Numbered from the stretch's first letter, positions 27,601 to 36,403 are shown. The stretch is 64,000 nucleotides of DNA from Paludibacteraceae bacterium (GCA_024401535.1 JAKSKX010000015.1:1-64000); one strand, 5' to 3'. The notes: a model not told the origin generated them from the sequence alone. Numbers and translations: made by a program.

Positions 27601-27866
27601 GGAACTTTTCCGTAAGTGTTGAAGGTCTTTTGCGTGCCGTATTCATAGACGCCGGTTATTGTGTAGTCAACTGAAATGTCCTTCTGCCAGCCGTGAACGG
27701 GCAGAATTTCCTGCGCCACATTTCCGCTCTCGCCCTTGCGGTAGTCGAAGAAGTCGGAATTGTCAAACCCAGCGTTCTGCAGGTAGAGTTCGGTTATGTC
27801 GATGTCCGCCCAAGCCACGGAGCCGGGTGCGAACAGAGCCAATAGTACAAGTTTGTGTGCTTTCAT
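24645..27866 (-). CDS. Large secreted putative metalloprotease with carbohydrate-binding-like modules and T9SS tail
   Basis: A 1073-residue exported protein. The layout is: signal peptide (1-20); a jelly-roll carbohydrate-binding-like module (about 24-210, ending VVSDFVRLIL); a helical FIVAR-like linker (about 215-290); a second jelly-roll module (about 295-430, ANPDFENGFEGWKQSG, ending NWVAVDNFRLYY); another helical linker (about 435-565); a fibronectin-like domain; then a catalytic-looking domain with QHEMAHAIGVG (His739, Glu740, His743), a zincin HExxHxxG motif. A beta domain and a C-terminal tail (ISVYSLAGGIVVES, ending QGIYVVNGKKVIVK) match T9SS sorting domains. It is probably a surface-attached or released peptidase targeting glycoproteins. 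Base composition in the first two thirds looks richer in G and C than its neighbours. Confidence 0.75.
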   Translation of the reverse strand: MKAHKLVLLALFAPGSVAWADIDITELYLQNAGFDNSDFFDYRKGESGNVAQEILPVHGWQKDISVDYTITGVYEYGTQKTFNTYGKVPSAGYSGSRGGCLALSTGWDQEMKFFQTVTLPVGEYRLQSAFYNGSNIADGRSLLAWIPEGGSASASNLSSFAMNAWTVDNVSFSVSANTSGKIQVGLGAVSGGSANTAKVVSDFVRLILVGNDASLTSSMKDELKVTIGSAESMTAQSQNPAAVTLLSEVSRAKSVLENNSASYIDAFNAKSALESAIEQYKLACSTLENPIDFTGRIANPDFENGFEGWKQSGMQIQSNSDFKAKSGSKYAERWVPSGNSVGSASVQQKLELPLGIYVVKASAQSLPANAVPSGAYIFAGEKHAEVSATGSYSLQFTNIDGNVGLGFATENGAGNWVAVDNFRLYYAAASMEDYASELSARVKEADAIMKSRMNVAQRNNLYNASSEAEKWLKAPDEQTLASVAGKLQRAKASASVSLLAFATLAEQVSLAAEFEKSPNVTSDFLKTLGEARKVYNDETQTNADVSEMADKLKKAILIYKTSVATGPVPSVTTDMRHARGATLAFGRASFSGSGIVEKGFCWSKDNNPTIADNRSTKSYANNGDIYVIEGLEPATFYYIRPYALTNQNAVGYGKCIKICTLPMGTVTWSYNNGGSADENARINSAVADACDNWNNIASIHGLHLTVSYGASTPTADCSYGGWMRVGPNASYQRTGTIQHEMAHAIGVGTIDRWYNSDVYRQNVSSGFWLGERTDQVLAFLENSNDAHLKGDKTHFWPYGINGANEDNGSRMLYYANALIVQALGEDNLPPVKGAFASPAYTFIQEDSEYYYILSADNVSAGTYSMLKSNGGSVELQRGDWSSILRDNSFAWQIRFNPNTQLYEFNNVLAQKSLSANGGRVELSENDNFGIQMLGSRSNVSTNDFNMKSYWMAFADGSDVPSSLTNYFSKVSASRFDHTNSATSQRWIILSRQEVKALAGDWSLLTSCESGKPISVYSLAGGIVVESFDKGELVSINDISGKVIKYFYMQAGMQVNVNLPQGIYVVNGKKVIVK

Positions 27867-27896
27867 AGATTTCTATTTATTAATGAATTGCAGTGG

Positions 27897-27904
27897 CAAA
27901 AATA
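27897..27904 (-). promoter_or_regulatory. Predicted -7 promoter box of the metalloprotease gene
   Basis: TATTTTTG on the minus strand, 30 nt before the ATG. Weak because the surroundings are AT-rich. Confidence 0.4.
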
Positions 27905-28055
27905 ATAAACTAAATTGACTTTCACCACTTTTTGGGAGATAATCGATTTCAATGCTGTTACACTGTTACGCTAGATTTCGCTAGATAGACGAGGAATAAA
28001 TTACAAATCTGAACCTAGAAAAAGCCGCTACATGCTTATGACGTTTGGAGCGTTG

Positions 28056-28372
28056 CTACGTAGTTCTATGCTGGTGCCCTCCCGACAAACACGCTTGCAC
28101 AAAAAAGGCGACCTCATCGATTAGAGTCAACGAGTTGGGAATCTTCACGCTTACGATATTCTTGCGCTCATTGAAAGCCAGCTTCTCGATTTCTGTCACC
28201 CTATAGACTTTGCCGGACAACTCCTTTTCGAAGGTATTACCACACATCGGTCGCACCTTTGAATTCAAGTCCGTCAACGCTCGCAGTCATTGTACTTGAA
28301 AAGTAGGTCACCATCTGCAAAGGCCATGCCCGAAAGCAGAGACGCACACATTGTATATATAAGTTTTCTCAT
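28056..28372 (-). pseudogene. Decayed BspA-like leucine-rich repeat protein
   Basis: The reading is split over three frames. From the ATG at 28372 a signal peptide (MRKLIYTMCASLLSGMAFA) runs on to DGDLLFKYNDCER and then a stop. A second frame continues with TASVDGLEFKGATDVW and stops. A third frame carries an LRR_5-type unit (VTEIEKLAFNERKNIVSVKI, then PNSLTLIDEVAF). Joined, these give the N-terminus of a typical BspA-like secreted protein, so at least two frameshifts and a large 3' loss have occurred. It lies beside other secreted-protein genes. Confidence 0.75.
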
Positions 28373-28557
28373 TGCCGTTTGTTTGATTGATATGCAAAGA
28401 TTTGCCATACTCTGCGATACTTCCAAATTTTCCAAGATTTTTTAATAATGCACGATTCATTAGTCATAGCCTATGGTTGATTGTGCGAAGCCAAGCTACC
28501 GTAGGATGAATAAGCAAAGGGAAAGGGCACTAGGGAACAGCGTTTGAAAACAAAAAA

Positions 28558-28585
28558 GCACAACCCACGAAAACATGAATTGTGC
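28558..28585 (-). terminator. Probable terminator of the GH3 gene
   Basis: On the minus strand GCACAA pairs with TTGTGC around a 16-base loop, followed by TTTTTTG. The stem is short, so this is a moderate call. Confidence 0.5.
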
Positions 28586-28607
28586 ATTATGAATTATGAA
28601 TTAAAAA

Positions 28608-30980
28608 CTATTTATTGCGCTTCATCATAACTATTTCTGTGCCAGGGAAGTAGCTTGTTCTCAAGTCCATGATTCTCGTTTCGCCTACAAGCTCGAAGTC
28701 CACGCTCTGGCGAATGTCTTGAGATGACGAGGCGAACTTGACAGTGAACTTGCCCGGAGCTATGTTCCAAGCCGAGTTGCTGTAGAAGCCGAACTGCTGC
28801 GGAGAGATATGGAACACGACAGTTGCTTTCTCGCCAGGCTTCAACGAAACTCGTGCAAAGCCCTGAAGCTGAATAGGTCTGATGTTTGCAGACGAGTCTG
28901 CCGGAGAGATGTAGAGCTGTACGATTTCATCTCCCTCTACAGCACCGGTGTTCTTCACATCGACCGAAAAAGCCACGTCGCCATCGTCAGTCGTCCTTGC
29001 CGAAGTCTGCCTGCTCGAAGCATCAGAATATTCAAATGAAGTGTATGAAAGACCGAAACCGAAAGGATAGGCAATTCTGCTGTCCTTTTCGACGCTTCTG
29101 TTGTAGCAGATTGGCTCTTTGATTTCCACAGCCGGGTAGCTTACAGAAAGCTTGCCGGAAGGATTTACCTTTCCATAAATGATATCAGCCACAGCGTTTC
29201 CTCCCTCTTCGCCGGGGTACCAAGCCTGAATTACAGCGGCGCACTTGTCAGCTATTTCGCTGATTACCTGCGCTCTGCCACCAAACATAACCAGAACAAC
29301 AGGCTTTCCGGTTGCGATTAGTTTCTCTACGAACTGCTGTTGTTTTCCTGGTAGCTTGAGCGTAGTTCGGTCTCTGTTCTCTCCGCATAGCATTACGTTC
29401 TCACCGACAGCGGCAACGATTACATCGCTTTCGGAAGCGAGCTTAAGCGCCTCGTCAAGGTTAGCCTCCTCTCCGGAAACCGCCTTTCTGTTCTGAATGT
29501 CTTGCATATAGGCCACTCTAGGGTCACCGCCCTGCTCTACAACAGTCTCTACGACTTCAGTCCAGTCACAGCCTCGGCTGTACTTCACTGACGAGCCTTG
29601 AGGCAGACTGCTTTCCATACCGTCCTTGAGGCTTACAATACGAGGGTGAAGATTGTCTTCGATTTCCTTCTTCCAGAAGAAGCGCATTGAGTGGTACGAA
29701 TAGTCGCCCAACATCGCCCACATTGAGTTAGCGTTCGGTCCGACAAGCGCAATCTTCTTTGGCGAAGAAAGCGGCAGAATTCCGTTGTTCTTGAGAAGCA
29801 CAACACTTTGAGTTGCAAGCTTGTATGCAGTCTCTCTGTTCTGCTTTGAGTCCCACTCTATGTGGCCGTTCTCGTAAAGCTTTGCATCCTTATCAAGAAG
29901 TCCGAGCCTTTCCTTGTGCCTAAGCACACGCTTGACAGCCTTTTCAAGAGTCTCCTGCGAAACAGCACCGGACTCGACAGCCTGCTTTAGGAACTTGTAG
30001 CTCTTGCCCTCGGGGAAATCTACATCGTTGCCGGCGTTGATGGCAAGAACAGCGCAAGCCATAGAGTCAAGCTTGTCGTCAATCTGCTCTATTGAGTTAT
30101 AGTCGGAAACCAAAAGCCCGTCAAAGCCAAGGTAGTTGCGAAGTATGTCTTCCTGAAGTTCCTTGTTAGCAACGCACTTTGCGTCTCTGAACTGATGGTA
30201 GCCGGTCATCACAACCTTACTGCCGCCAACACGAATAATAGTCTCGTGAGGAAGCAGAATCTCCTCCATAAGTTCCTTCTCGTCAGCGTTACCGCCACCG
30301 CCGTAGCCAAGGAAGTGCTTTGAGCAAGCCGCCACACCCTCTCTCAAGTCACTGCGCTGAAGCCCGACAACAAAGGCTGTTCCCATAGAAGCGGAAAGGA
30401 AAGCGTCTTCGCCGTAAGATTCCTCAAGGCGGTTGAACGAAGGTGTCCTCACAACATCGACCATAGGAGAAAGTGCCTGAGCGCCGCCAACTTTGCGAAG
30501 GTCGATGGCAGTCTCTTCGGTCTTCTGCCTTGCAAGCTGAGGGTTGAACGAGCATGCCAAGCCAATCTGCTGTGGATAAACCGTTGCCTCATAGCCGTTT
30601 ATTCCCGAAAGCACCTCCTCGTGAAGAAGTGCGGGGATACCCGAAGGCGTGTTGTTGACAAGCCATTCCTGCATCTGAGCCACCATGTCACGCAACTCGT
30701 CAGGCGTCTTTCGGTAGTTCATGGCGAACTGCGAGAAGTGGCCGACTCCGTTAGGAATCAGCCTTCTGCACTTGGCTGTGTCGAGCTTGTCGTTCTCGTC
30801 AAAGAACTGTGTCATATATATGCCATGAAGTTGGGCGATTCTTTCGTCCTGGCTCATGTGCTGGTAAATTGCATCTATTCTCTTTTCTACGTTTTCCCTG
30901 CTGTCTTTGCTTTCTCCGGACACACAACCCGAAAGCATAAATGCAGACATTCCGACAGCCATTATACCCTTTCTATACAT
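28608..30980 (-). CDS. GH3 beta-glucosidase-type lipoprotein
   Basis: A 790-residue glycoside hydrolase family 3 enzyme, expected to release terminal beta-linked glucose or xylose. The lipobox signal MYRKGIMAVGMSAFMLSGC fixes the start at 30980; the open frame further upstream crosses the divergent promoter. Domain 1 is a TIM-like barrel (about 40-370) with the KHFLGYGGG loop and the nucleophile motif GLLVSDYNSI. Domain 2 (about 400-640) holds VVLLKNNGILPLS and the GEN region with acid/base candidates. A C-terminal fibronectin III-like domain (about 690-785) has YPFGFGLSYTSFEYS. It is a likely partner of the GH9 cellulase in beta-glucan breakdown, though 22 kb away. Confidence 0.93.
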   Translation of the reverse strand: MYRKGIMAVGMSAFMLSGCVSGESKDSRENVEKRIDAIYQHMSQDERIAQLHGIYMTQFFDENDKLDTAKCRRLIPNGVGHFSQFAMNYRKTPDELRDMVAQMQEWLVNNTPSGIPALLHEEVLSGINGYEATVYPQQIGLACSFNPQLARQKTEETAIDLRKVGGAQALSPMVDVVRTPSFNRLEESYGEDAFLSASMGTAFVVGLQRSDLREGVAACSKHFLGYGGGGNADEKELMEEILLPHETIIRVGGSKVVMTGYHQFRDAKCVANKELQEDILRNYLGFDGLLVSDYNSIEQIDDKLDSMACAVLAINAGNDVDFPEGKSYKFLKQAVESGAVSQETLEKAVKRVLRHKERLGLLDKDAKLYENGHIEWDSKQNRETAYKLATQSVVLLKNNGILPLSSPKKIALVGPNANSMWAMLGDYSYHSMRFFWKKEIEDNLHPRIVSLKDGMESSLPQGSSVKYSRGCDWTEVVETVVEQGGDPRVAYMQDIQNRKAVSGEEANLDEALKLASESDVIVAAVGENVMLCGENRDRTTLKLPGKQQQFVEKLIATGKPVVLVMFGGRAQVISEIADKCAAVIQAWYPGEEGGNAVADIIYGKVNPSGKLSVSYPAVEIKEPICYNRSVEKDSRIAYPFGFGLSYTSFEYSDASSRQTSARTTDDGDVAFSVDVKNTGAVEGDEIVQLYISPADSSANIRPIQLQGFARVSLKPGEKATVVFHISPQQFGFYSNSAWNIAPGKFTVKFASSSQDIRQSVDFELVGETRIMDLRTSYFPGTEIVMMKRNK

Positions 30981-31033
30981 ATATTTGTTTTTTGAATGCT
31001 TCCAATATTCACTACAAAACGTGATTTGTTCGA

Positions 31034-31041
31034 CAAAAGTA
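31034..31041 (-). promoter_or_regulatory. Predicted -7 promoter box of the GH3 gene
   Basis: TACTTTTG on the minus strand, about 54 nt upstream of the lipoprotein start. Confidence 0.5.
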
Positions 31042-31127
31042 AGCAATAAAATTGTACAAACGAAGTGTAAGACGCAAAGATTCCGAAAAAACACAAATAA
31101 AAGTGTGTAATTAGAAAAAGTATTTGT

Positions 31128-31135
31128 TAACTTTG
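31128..31135 (+). promoter_or_regulatory. Predicted -7 promoter box of the DUF4197 gene
   Basis: TAACTTTG, 41 nt before the ATG at 31177. Confidence 0.6.
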
Positions 31136-31176
31136 CATACACAACAAAATAGTAATTGAAACTAAAATCTAATAAC

Positions 31177-32034
31177 ATGGGACTATTTGGCAACATACTG
31201 TCTATGGCTGAAAAAGCAATAAAAGACGGAACTGCGGCAGAAGTAATCAACGCAATCACAAACTCTAACAGCAAGGGCGGAGGTTTCGACATTGGCTCTG
31301 GATTAAAGGCGGCACTAAAAGTCGGCATCGAGACTGCGGCAAAGAACCTTGGCGCAGAGGACGGCTACTTGGCAGACGCGGCTGTGCGCATCGGACTACC
31401 CAAGGAGGCGATCACAACTTTCGGCGCTGTTCAGTCAATAGCAAGCAACCAGACTTTCAACAGCATGCTCAACGCTTCCGGACTTTCTATTCCGGACTCT
31501 GACACAATCATCAAGCTGTTCAACCGTGCGGCAGAGAACGCTGCGCCAAAGTCTATAGACATTTTCGTGAACGCAATATCGAACATCTCGTTCGCTGACG
31601 CAGAGAAGCTTCTGTTCGGAGAGGACAATGCAGCAACTTCATACCTTCGCACTAACACTTTCGACCAGCTTACAAATGCGTTCGTTCCTTCAATCACTGA
31701 CTCGCTTAACACGATAAAGGTGGCTAACGTGACACCTACTGACGCATGGAACACATACGCAACCTATAACAACAAGCTTGTCGAGATTCTTGACAACAAC
31801 ACTGCCAAAATGGCGCTCGAGATGGCAAGAAAGCTTGGCGTACTTTCGGACGACATATTCGAGAAGGTGAGGGGAATAAACATGGTGAATCCTAACTTGT
31901 CGGGCTACATTACAGGCGAGGCACTGAACGGACTTTTCACAAAGGTTTCCGAGAAGGAGTACGACATTCGCCACAACGCAAGCGCCCGTGTTTCAGACGT
32001 GCTACAAAACGTGTTCGGAAAATTGGACAAGTAA
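31177..32034 (+). CDS. DUF4197 family protein
   Basis: A 285-residue helical protein of the DUF4197 family, function unknown. Family marks are GLKAALKVGIETAAKNLGAEDGYLADAA-type sequence (about 46-75), LFNRAAENAAPKSIDIFVNAI (about 110-131), ISFADAEKLLFGEDNAATSY (about 134-153) and FVPSITDSL (about 167). Other members carry a signal peptide, but the N-terminus here (MGLFGNILSMAEKAIKDGTAAEV) does not look like one, so location is uncertain. It has its own promoter and a perfect 13-bp terminator, so it stands alone. Confidence 0.85.
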   Translation: MGLFGNILSMAEKAIKDGTAAEVINAITNSNSKGGGFDIGSGLKAALKVGIETAAKNLGAEDGYLADAAVRIGLPKEAITTFGAVQSIASNQTFNSMLNASGLSIPDSDTIIKLFNRAAENAAPKSIDIFVNAISNISFADAEKLLFGEDNAATSYLRTNTFDQLTNAFVPSITDSLNTIKVANVTPTDAWNTYATYNNKLVEILDNNTAKMALEMARKLGVLSDDIFEKVRGINMVNPNLSGYITGEALNGLFTKVSEKEYDIRHNASARVSDVLQNVFGKLDK

Positions 32035-32064
32035 AAACAACGTCCAATTTTTCTGCAAGACTGA

Positions 32065-32100
32065 TGAAGTCGGTTGGTTATCCAGCCGGCTTCATTTCTT
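32065..32100 (+). terminator. Rho-independent terminator of the DUF4197 gene
   Basis: TGAAGTCGGTTGG and CCAGCCGGCTTCA form a 13-bp stem (two G-U pairs) with loop TTAT, followed by TTTCTTTT. Confidence 0.92.
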
Positions 32101-32191
32101 TTCGCACAGCACTAAACGCACTCAAAATTCACCCACGAGCCAATGTATATTTTTTAGCGTCGCAACTGCCGTAAACCTCAAACTTTTTTCG

Positions 32192-32199
32192 TACCTTTG
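32192..32199 (+). promoter_or_regulatory. Predicted -7 promoter box of the amidase/golvesin gene
   Basis: TACCTTTG, 27 nt before the ATG at 32227. Confidence 0.6.
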
Positions 32200-32226
32200 C
32201 ACTGTTTTTTCAAGAAATAACAGTTC

Positions 32227-35200
32227 ATGGACGCATTTGCAAGATATATTACGCTCTTTATACTCGTCATTCTTTCCCAGTCTATGACTGCGGCGGGAAA
32301 GACTAAAATAAAACCTCGCGAGAATGTTGTGACAACTGCACTCGAAGGCACCTTCAACTACTTCAAGGAGAAGCACAAACCAAAGATAGACTACGGTCCA
32401 CTGAGAGTCGAGGAATACAACAAGAACGGGAAGAAGCTAGAAATGAACCTTTCAAAGACTTTCCTTAAAATCAACTTCAGAGAGGAGGACGTAAACGAAT
32501 TCAAAGACAGCATTGCCGCCAACCTTCCACCTCAGTATCAGCACCTTAAACCAGTAATATTGATTAACGGCGAGCCAATAGAGTCGCTTGTTCCAAACTA
32601 CTACAGAAAGGAAACAAAAAAGGATTCAGAGTCTCTACACAAAAATGCTGGAGGGAACCATAACATCGTCAGAAACCTCAGCAAGCCATACATCGCAGAA
32701 GGTGCCTTGAACGGAAAGAACTTTGCGCTTTGGGCTTCGCACGGCTACTACTTCGAGCCAAGGTACAACCAATGGGTTGTTCAGCGCCCTCGCCTTTTCC
32801 AAATCAGCGAAGACACCTACACTTTGTCGATTGTATATCCCTACCTTGTGCCTATGCTTGAAAACGCCGGCGTAAACGTATTTATGCCAAGAGAGCGAGA
32901 CATTCAGCGCAACGAGGTAATTGTCGATTATGACACCTGCAAGGAAGGCGAATACTTTGAAAGCAACGCAAGAAAGTCGAAATGGAGAAATGCCGAAATC
33001 GACTCAGAGAAAGACACAACCGGCTACGCACCCAAAAAGAAGTTCTACAGGCATTTGGACAACCCATTCAAAATGGGCTCATACAGATGCATAAAATCAA
33101 AAGTCAGTCCCAACGCCTACACAGAATGGATTCCAACAATTCCATCAACCGGCAACTATGCAGTCTATGTTTCATACAAGACTGTAGAGAACTCTGTAAA
33201 GGACGCTCACTACACAGTCGTGCATAGCGGTGGCTCTACTGAATTTGTTGTTGACCAAACGAAAATGGGCGGCACTTGGGTTTACCTTGGAAACTTCAAC
33301 TTCTCTAAGGGCAAGAACCGAACAAAAAACTGCGTGAGACTGACAAACCAAAGTTCTCGCAAGAACAACACCATAACTGCTGATGCCGTACGATTCGGAG
33401 GCGGCGACGGAGTTGTGGAACGTAGCATAGAAAAGACTAACGACCAAATGCCAGAGCCATACTTCTACACAAGTCAAAAGCCAAAATACCTAGAATGTGC
33501 CAGATATTGGCTGCAGATGGCAGGTTACCACGACTCAATCTACGCATACCTGGACAACGAATACAAGACAGACTACGTGAGCCGAGCAAGGTGGGTGAAC
33601 GACATGCTTACAACCAAGCACACACCTATAGACTTAGCCTTTGCGCTTCACACTGACGCAGGTGTGAACGACACTATGCCGATTGGAACCATGGCAATAT
33701 TCATGACCAACGACAACGGCAAGAAAATTTACAGCAACGGAATATCACGTAGGGCAAGCCGAGACCTTGCCGACCTGATAGAAACAGAAATCGTTTCGGA
33801 CATCAAACGCAACTTCTATCCAAACTGGACAAACCGAGGCTTGAGGGACGACAACTACTACGAAGCCAGAGTACCGGAAGTGCCGACTGTGCTGATTGAG
33901 CTTTTGTCGCACCAGAACTTCCTTGACATGCAGTTTGCACACGACCCTGTGTTCAGGTTCACTGTGGCTCGCTCAATATACAAGGCAATGGCAAAATATA
34001 TGGCATACGCAACAGGCGAGAAAGTTTCCATACAGCCTCTTCCGCCAAGCCATTTCGCCACATCTCTGAACGACGACAAAACAGTCAGTCTGTCTTGGAA
34101 AGCAGTCATCGACTCTACAGAGGAAAGTTCTGCGCCAAAGGCATTCATTGTTTACTCTGCTGTGGGAAACAGTGGTTTTGACAACGGAACGCGTGTCGAA
34201 AATGAAAGCGTTTCTCTGCCTATAGAGCCAGGCAAAATAATGCGCTACAAGGTTACTGCTGTGAACGACGGCGGGGAAAGCATGCCGAGTGAAATACTAA
34301 GCGCCTACCTCCACACCAAGGAAGCCGGCAGAGTGCTTATCGTAAACGGGTTCAATCGAGTTTCTGCACCCGAATTCTACAACGACTCTCTGTTCGGAGG
34401 CTTTCTTAACAAGGACGATGGCGGAGTGCCTGACATTTACGAGGCTTCAAAATGTGGAGACCAATATGACTTTGACAAAACTTCGGAATATAGGTCGAAC
34501 GACTCTCCCGGACACGGTGCAAGCGAAAGAAACATGGAGGGAACAATCATCGCAGGAAACAGCCACAACTACCCTTACGTTCACGGTGTGTCGCTAAAGC
34601 CTCTTGGCTACAGTTTTGCCTCTGCTAGTGACGAAGCGTTAGCAGACAACCATATTCTAAGAGGAAAGAACTACACGTTCGTTGATTACATCTTAGGCTT
34701 GGAGAAGCAGACTAAATGCGGAATCCAGACAAGGTACAATGTAATGAGCAACAAAACAATAGAGGTGCTGTCCGACTACTTGGAACGAGGCGGAAGGCTT
34801 TTCATTTCAGGGGCGTACATTGCATCCGAGCTATACGAAAACCAGAGCAGGGGCGGAATCGAAAAGCAATGCGTTGACTCAGTAATATGCGAAGTAAAGA
34901 CAAACTATAAGGAGGAATTCGCATCAAAGTACCTTCACTTCTCGCTTAATGCACCTTACTTGTCTGACGCATGCACGCTAAACCCTTCGATAAGAACAGA
35001 ATGTCCTTTCAAGGCTTCCTATAACTGGAATCAGGAGATTTCCCAATACCAGTACCCAGTCTATACTTTCGACGCTATAGACAAGCAGAACGGCGGCATA
35101 ATTCTGATGCGCTATCTCGAGAACGGACTTTCTGCAGTTATCGGATACAAGGGCAAGCACAGGACTTTGGTTTCCTGCATTCCTTTCGAATCAATAAGCA

Positions 35201-35253
35201 CGGAGGCCAAACGCAACGCCTTCATGAAAGCTGTTGTAAAATGGATGAAATAA
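32227..35253 (+). CDS. Secreted amidase_3-type hydrolase split by a golvesin-like domain
   Basis: A 1008-residue exported protein of the group often labelled golvesin C-terminal-like or xanthan lyase. A signal peptide (1-23) and a preliminary domain precede a catalytic domain of N-acetylmuramoyl-L-alanine amidase type. Its zinc and catalytic residues lie in LWASHGYYFEP (His172), FQISEDTYTL (Glu195), AFALHTDAGVN (His475) and PTVLIELLSHQN (Glu558). Between Glu195 and His475 a golvesin-like beta-sandwich is inserted (about 285-395, with WIPTIPSTGNYAVYVSYKTV and TADAVRFGGG). A fibronectin domain (about 605-690) and a C-terminal alpha/beta domain (about 695-1000) follow. It probably hydrolyses an amide bond in peptidoglycan or related polymer; the golvesin module likely binds glycan. 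Confidence 0.82.
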   Translation: MDAFARYITLFILVILSQSMTAAGKTKIKPRENVVTTALEGTFNYFKEKHKPKIDYGPLRVEEYNKNGKKLEMNLSKTFLKINFREEDVNEFKDSIAANLPPQYQHLKPVILINGEPIESLVPNYYRKETKKDSESLHKNAGGNHNIVRNLSKPYIAEGALNGKNFALWASHGYYFEPRYNQWVVQRPRLFQISEDTYTLSIVYPYLVPMLENAGVNVFMPRERDIQRNEVIVDYDTCKEGEYFESNARKSKWRNAEIDSEKDTTGYAPKKKFYRHLDNPFKMGSYRCIKSKVSPNAYTEWIPTIPSTGNYAVYVSYKTVENSVKDAHYTVVHSGGSTEFVVDQTKMGGTWVYLGNFNFSKGKNRTKNCVRLTNQSSRKNNTITADAVRFGGGDGVVERSIEKTNDQMPEPYFYTSQKPKYLECARYWLQMAGYHDSIYAYLDNEYKTDYVSRARWVNDMLTTKHTPIDLAFALHTDAGVNDTMPIGTMAIFMTNDNGKKIYSNGISRRASRDLADLIETEIVSDIKRNFYPNWTNRGLRDDNYYEARVPEVPTVLIELLSHQNFLDMQFAHDPVFRFTVARSIYKAMAKYMAYATGEKVSIQPLPPSHFATSLNDDKTVSLSWKAVIDSTEESSAPKAFIVYSAVGNSGFDNGTRVENESVSLPIEPGKIMRYKVTAVNDGGESMPSEILSAYLHTKEAGRVLIVNGFNRVSAPEFYNDSLFGGFLNKDDGGVPDIYEASKCGDQYDFDKTSEYRSNDSPGHGASERNMEGTIIAGNSHNYPYVHGVSLKPLGYSFASASDEALADNHILRGKNYTFVDYILGLEKQTKCGIQTRYNVMSNKTIEVLSDYLERGGRLFISGAYIASELYENQSRGGIEKQCVDSVICEVKTNYKEEFASKYLHFSLNAPYLSDACTLNPSIRTECPFKASYNWNQEISQYQYPVYTFDAIDKQNGGIILMRYLENGLSAVIGYKGKHRTLVSCIPFESISTEAKRNAFMKAVVKWMK

Positions 35254-35263
35254 TCAGTACGGG

Positions 35264-35292
35264 AAGCGGGGCAATGCCTCGCTTTTCTTTTT
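35264..35292 (+). terminator. Rho-independent terminator of the amidase/golvesin gene
   Basis: AAGCGGGGC and GCCTCGCTT form a 9-bp stem (one G-U) with loop AAT, followed by TTCTTTTTT. Confidence 0.88.
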
Positions 35293-35468
35293 TGATTTAC
35301 TGCTATAAAACACAAAAAGATAACAAATGTTGATTGCTCAAACACTTTTCTGACATTTTAGTTGCTACATAGGCATCTTTTACCTAAACTTGCATCTCAA
35401 CATTACATTTATTAGAGCTATTTCAGTTTTGATACTATCTATACTGAATATCTAACACTACAATTGCT

Positions 35469-36386
35469 ATGAAAAAACATTTTTTATCATTGTGTGCCTT
35501 CATGACGCTATTGTCAGCCAACGCACAAGACAAACTTTACGTTTATCAAAAGGACGGTAAAGTTGCAGAGTACGCTGTTTCCAATCTTGACAGCTTGAGT
35601 TTCATCGCACCTGCTTCCCAACCACAGGCAGAGCCAAAGATGTTTCTCAGGGGTTCAAATGTGTATGACTTTGACGGTCCCTGCGAATACGAATGGGTAG
35701 AGATGGGGCCTCAAGGAAGTAGCGGTGGTGTTCTTTGCTACCCCAAACAGCTTACAGAAGACCCAAGCAAAGAGATACATCCAGTTGTAATCTTTTGTCC
35801 AGGAGGCGGAGAGACACCACAGTCTCAGCCCAAAATCATCAAGCGTCTAGCCTCTATGGGATTCGTTGTATATTCTCAACCATCCTCTTGGGAAGGTGAC
35901 GGCGCTGTGAAGGCTTTCGATTGGCTTGAGCAGATGAACAACGACCCCAACGCACGCTTCTACGGAAAACTAAACATGAAGAATGTGGGAATATGTGGTC
36001 ACTCTCAAGGAGGTGCAATGGCAGAGGATTGCGCAAACAAAGACCCTCGCGTTGCCACAGTCTTCCTGATGAACAGCGGAAGCTTGAGTCATGACGGTGC
36101 AACTAACCTTACTATTCCGGTTGCATTCATGGCTGGAGAGTCAAACGATGTTGCCAATCCGAATGCAAAGGGTGACTTCAACAATCCGGCTAACAAAGCA
36201 CCTATGTGGTTAGGCATCAAGGACGGAGAAGGTCATGGATATGGGCCTTGGGGAGGAGTCTATTGCGTAATAGCATGGCTAAGATGGCATCTATGCGGCG
36301 AGGATTCTTGGAGGGACGCATTCCTAAAGCAAGGAGGAGAGTTCAACAATAACAATGGATGGGTGACTTCCATTAGAAACTGGTAA
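35469..36386 (+). CDS. Secreted alpha/beta hydrolase (PET hydrolase/cutinase-like)
   Basis: A 305-residue exported hydrolase. A signal peptide (1-20, ending LLSANA) is followed by a short beta motif (KLYVYQKDGKVAEYAVSNL) like that in the LRR/SGNH protein. The alpha/beta domain shows VVIFCPGGGETP (oxyanion region), VGICGHSQGGAMAED (nucleophile Ser in GHSQG near residue 179), an acid candidate in VAFMAGESNDVANP and the His in GEGHGYGPWGGVY. The layout resembles dienelactone hydrolase and polyester/cutinase-like enzymes. It may be a polysaccharide-linked esterase, substrate unknown. It lies in a cluster of secreted hydrolases. Confidence 0.8.
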   Translation: MKKHFLSLCAFMTLLSANAQDKLYVYQKDGKVAEYAVSNLDSLSFIAPASQPQAEPKMFLRGSNVYDFDGPCEYEWVEMGPQGSSGGVLCYPKQLTEDPSKEIHPVVIFCPGGGETPQSQPKIIKRLASMGFVVYSQPSSWEGDGAVKAFDWLEQMNNDPNARFYGKLNMKNVGICGHSQGGAMAEDCANKDPRVATVFLMNSGSLSHDGATNLTIPVAFMAGESNDVANPNAKGDFNNPANKAPMWLGIKDGEGHGYGPWGGVYCVIAWLRWHLCGEDSWRDAFLKQGGEFNNNNGWVTSIRNW

Positions 36387-36403
36387 TTACCCAATACTGC
36401 ATA

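Noticed and set aside
30981-31328. N-terminal extension of the GH3 gene
   Set aside because: It runs through the divergent promoter region, and the lipobox signal begins at 30980.
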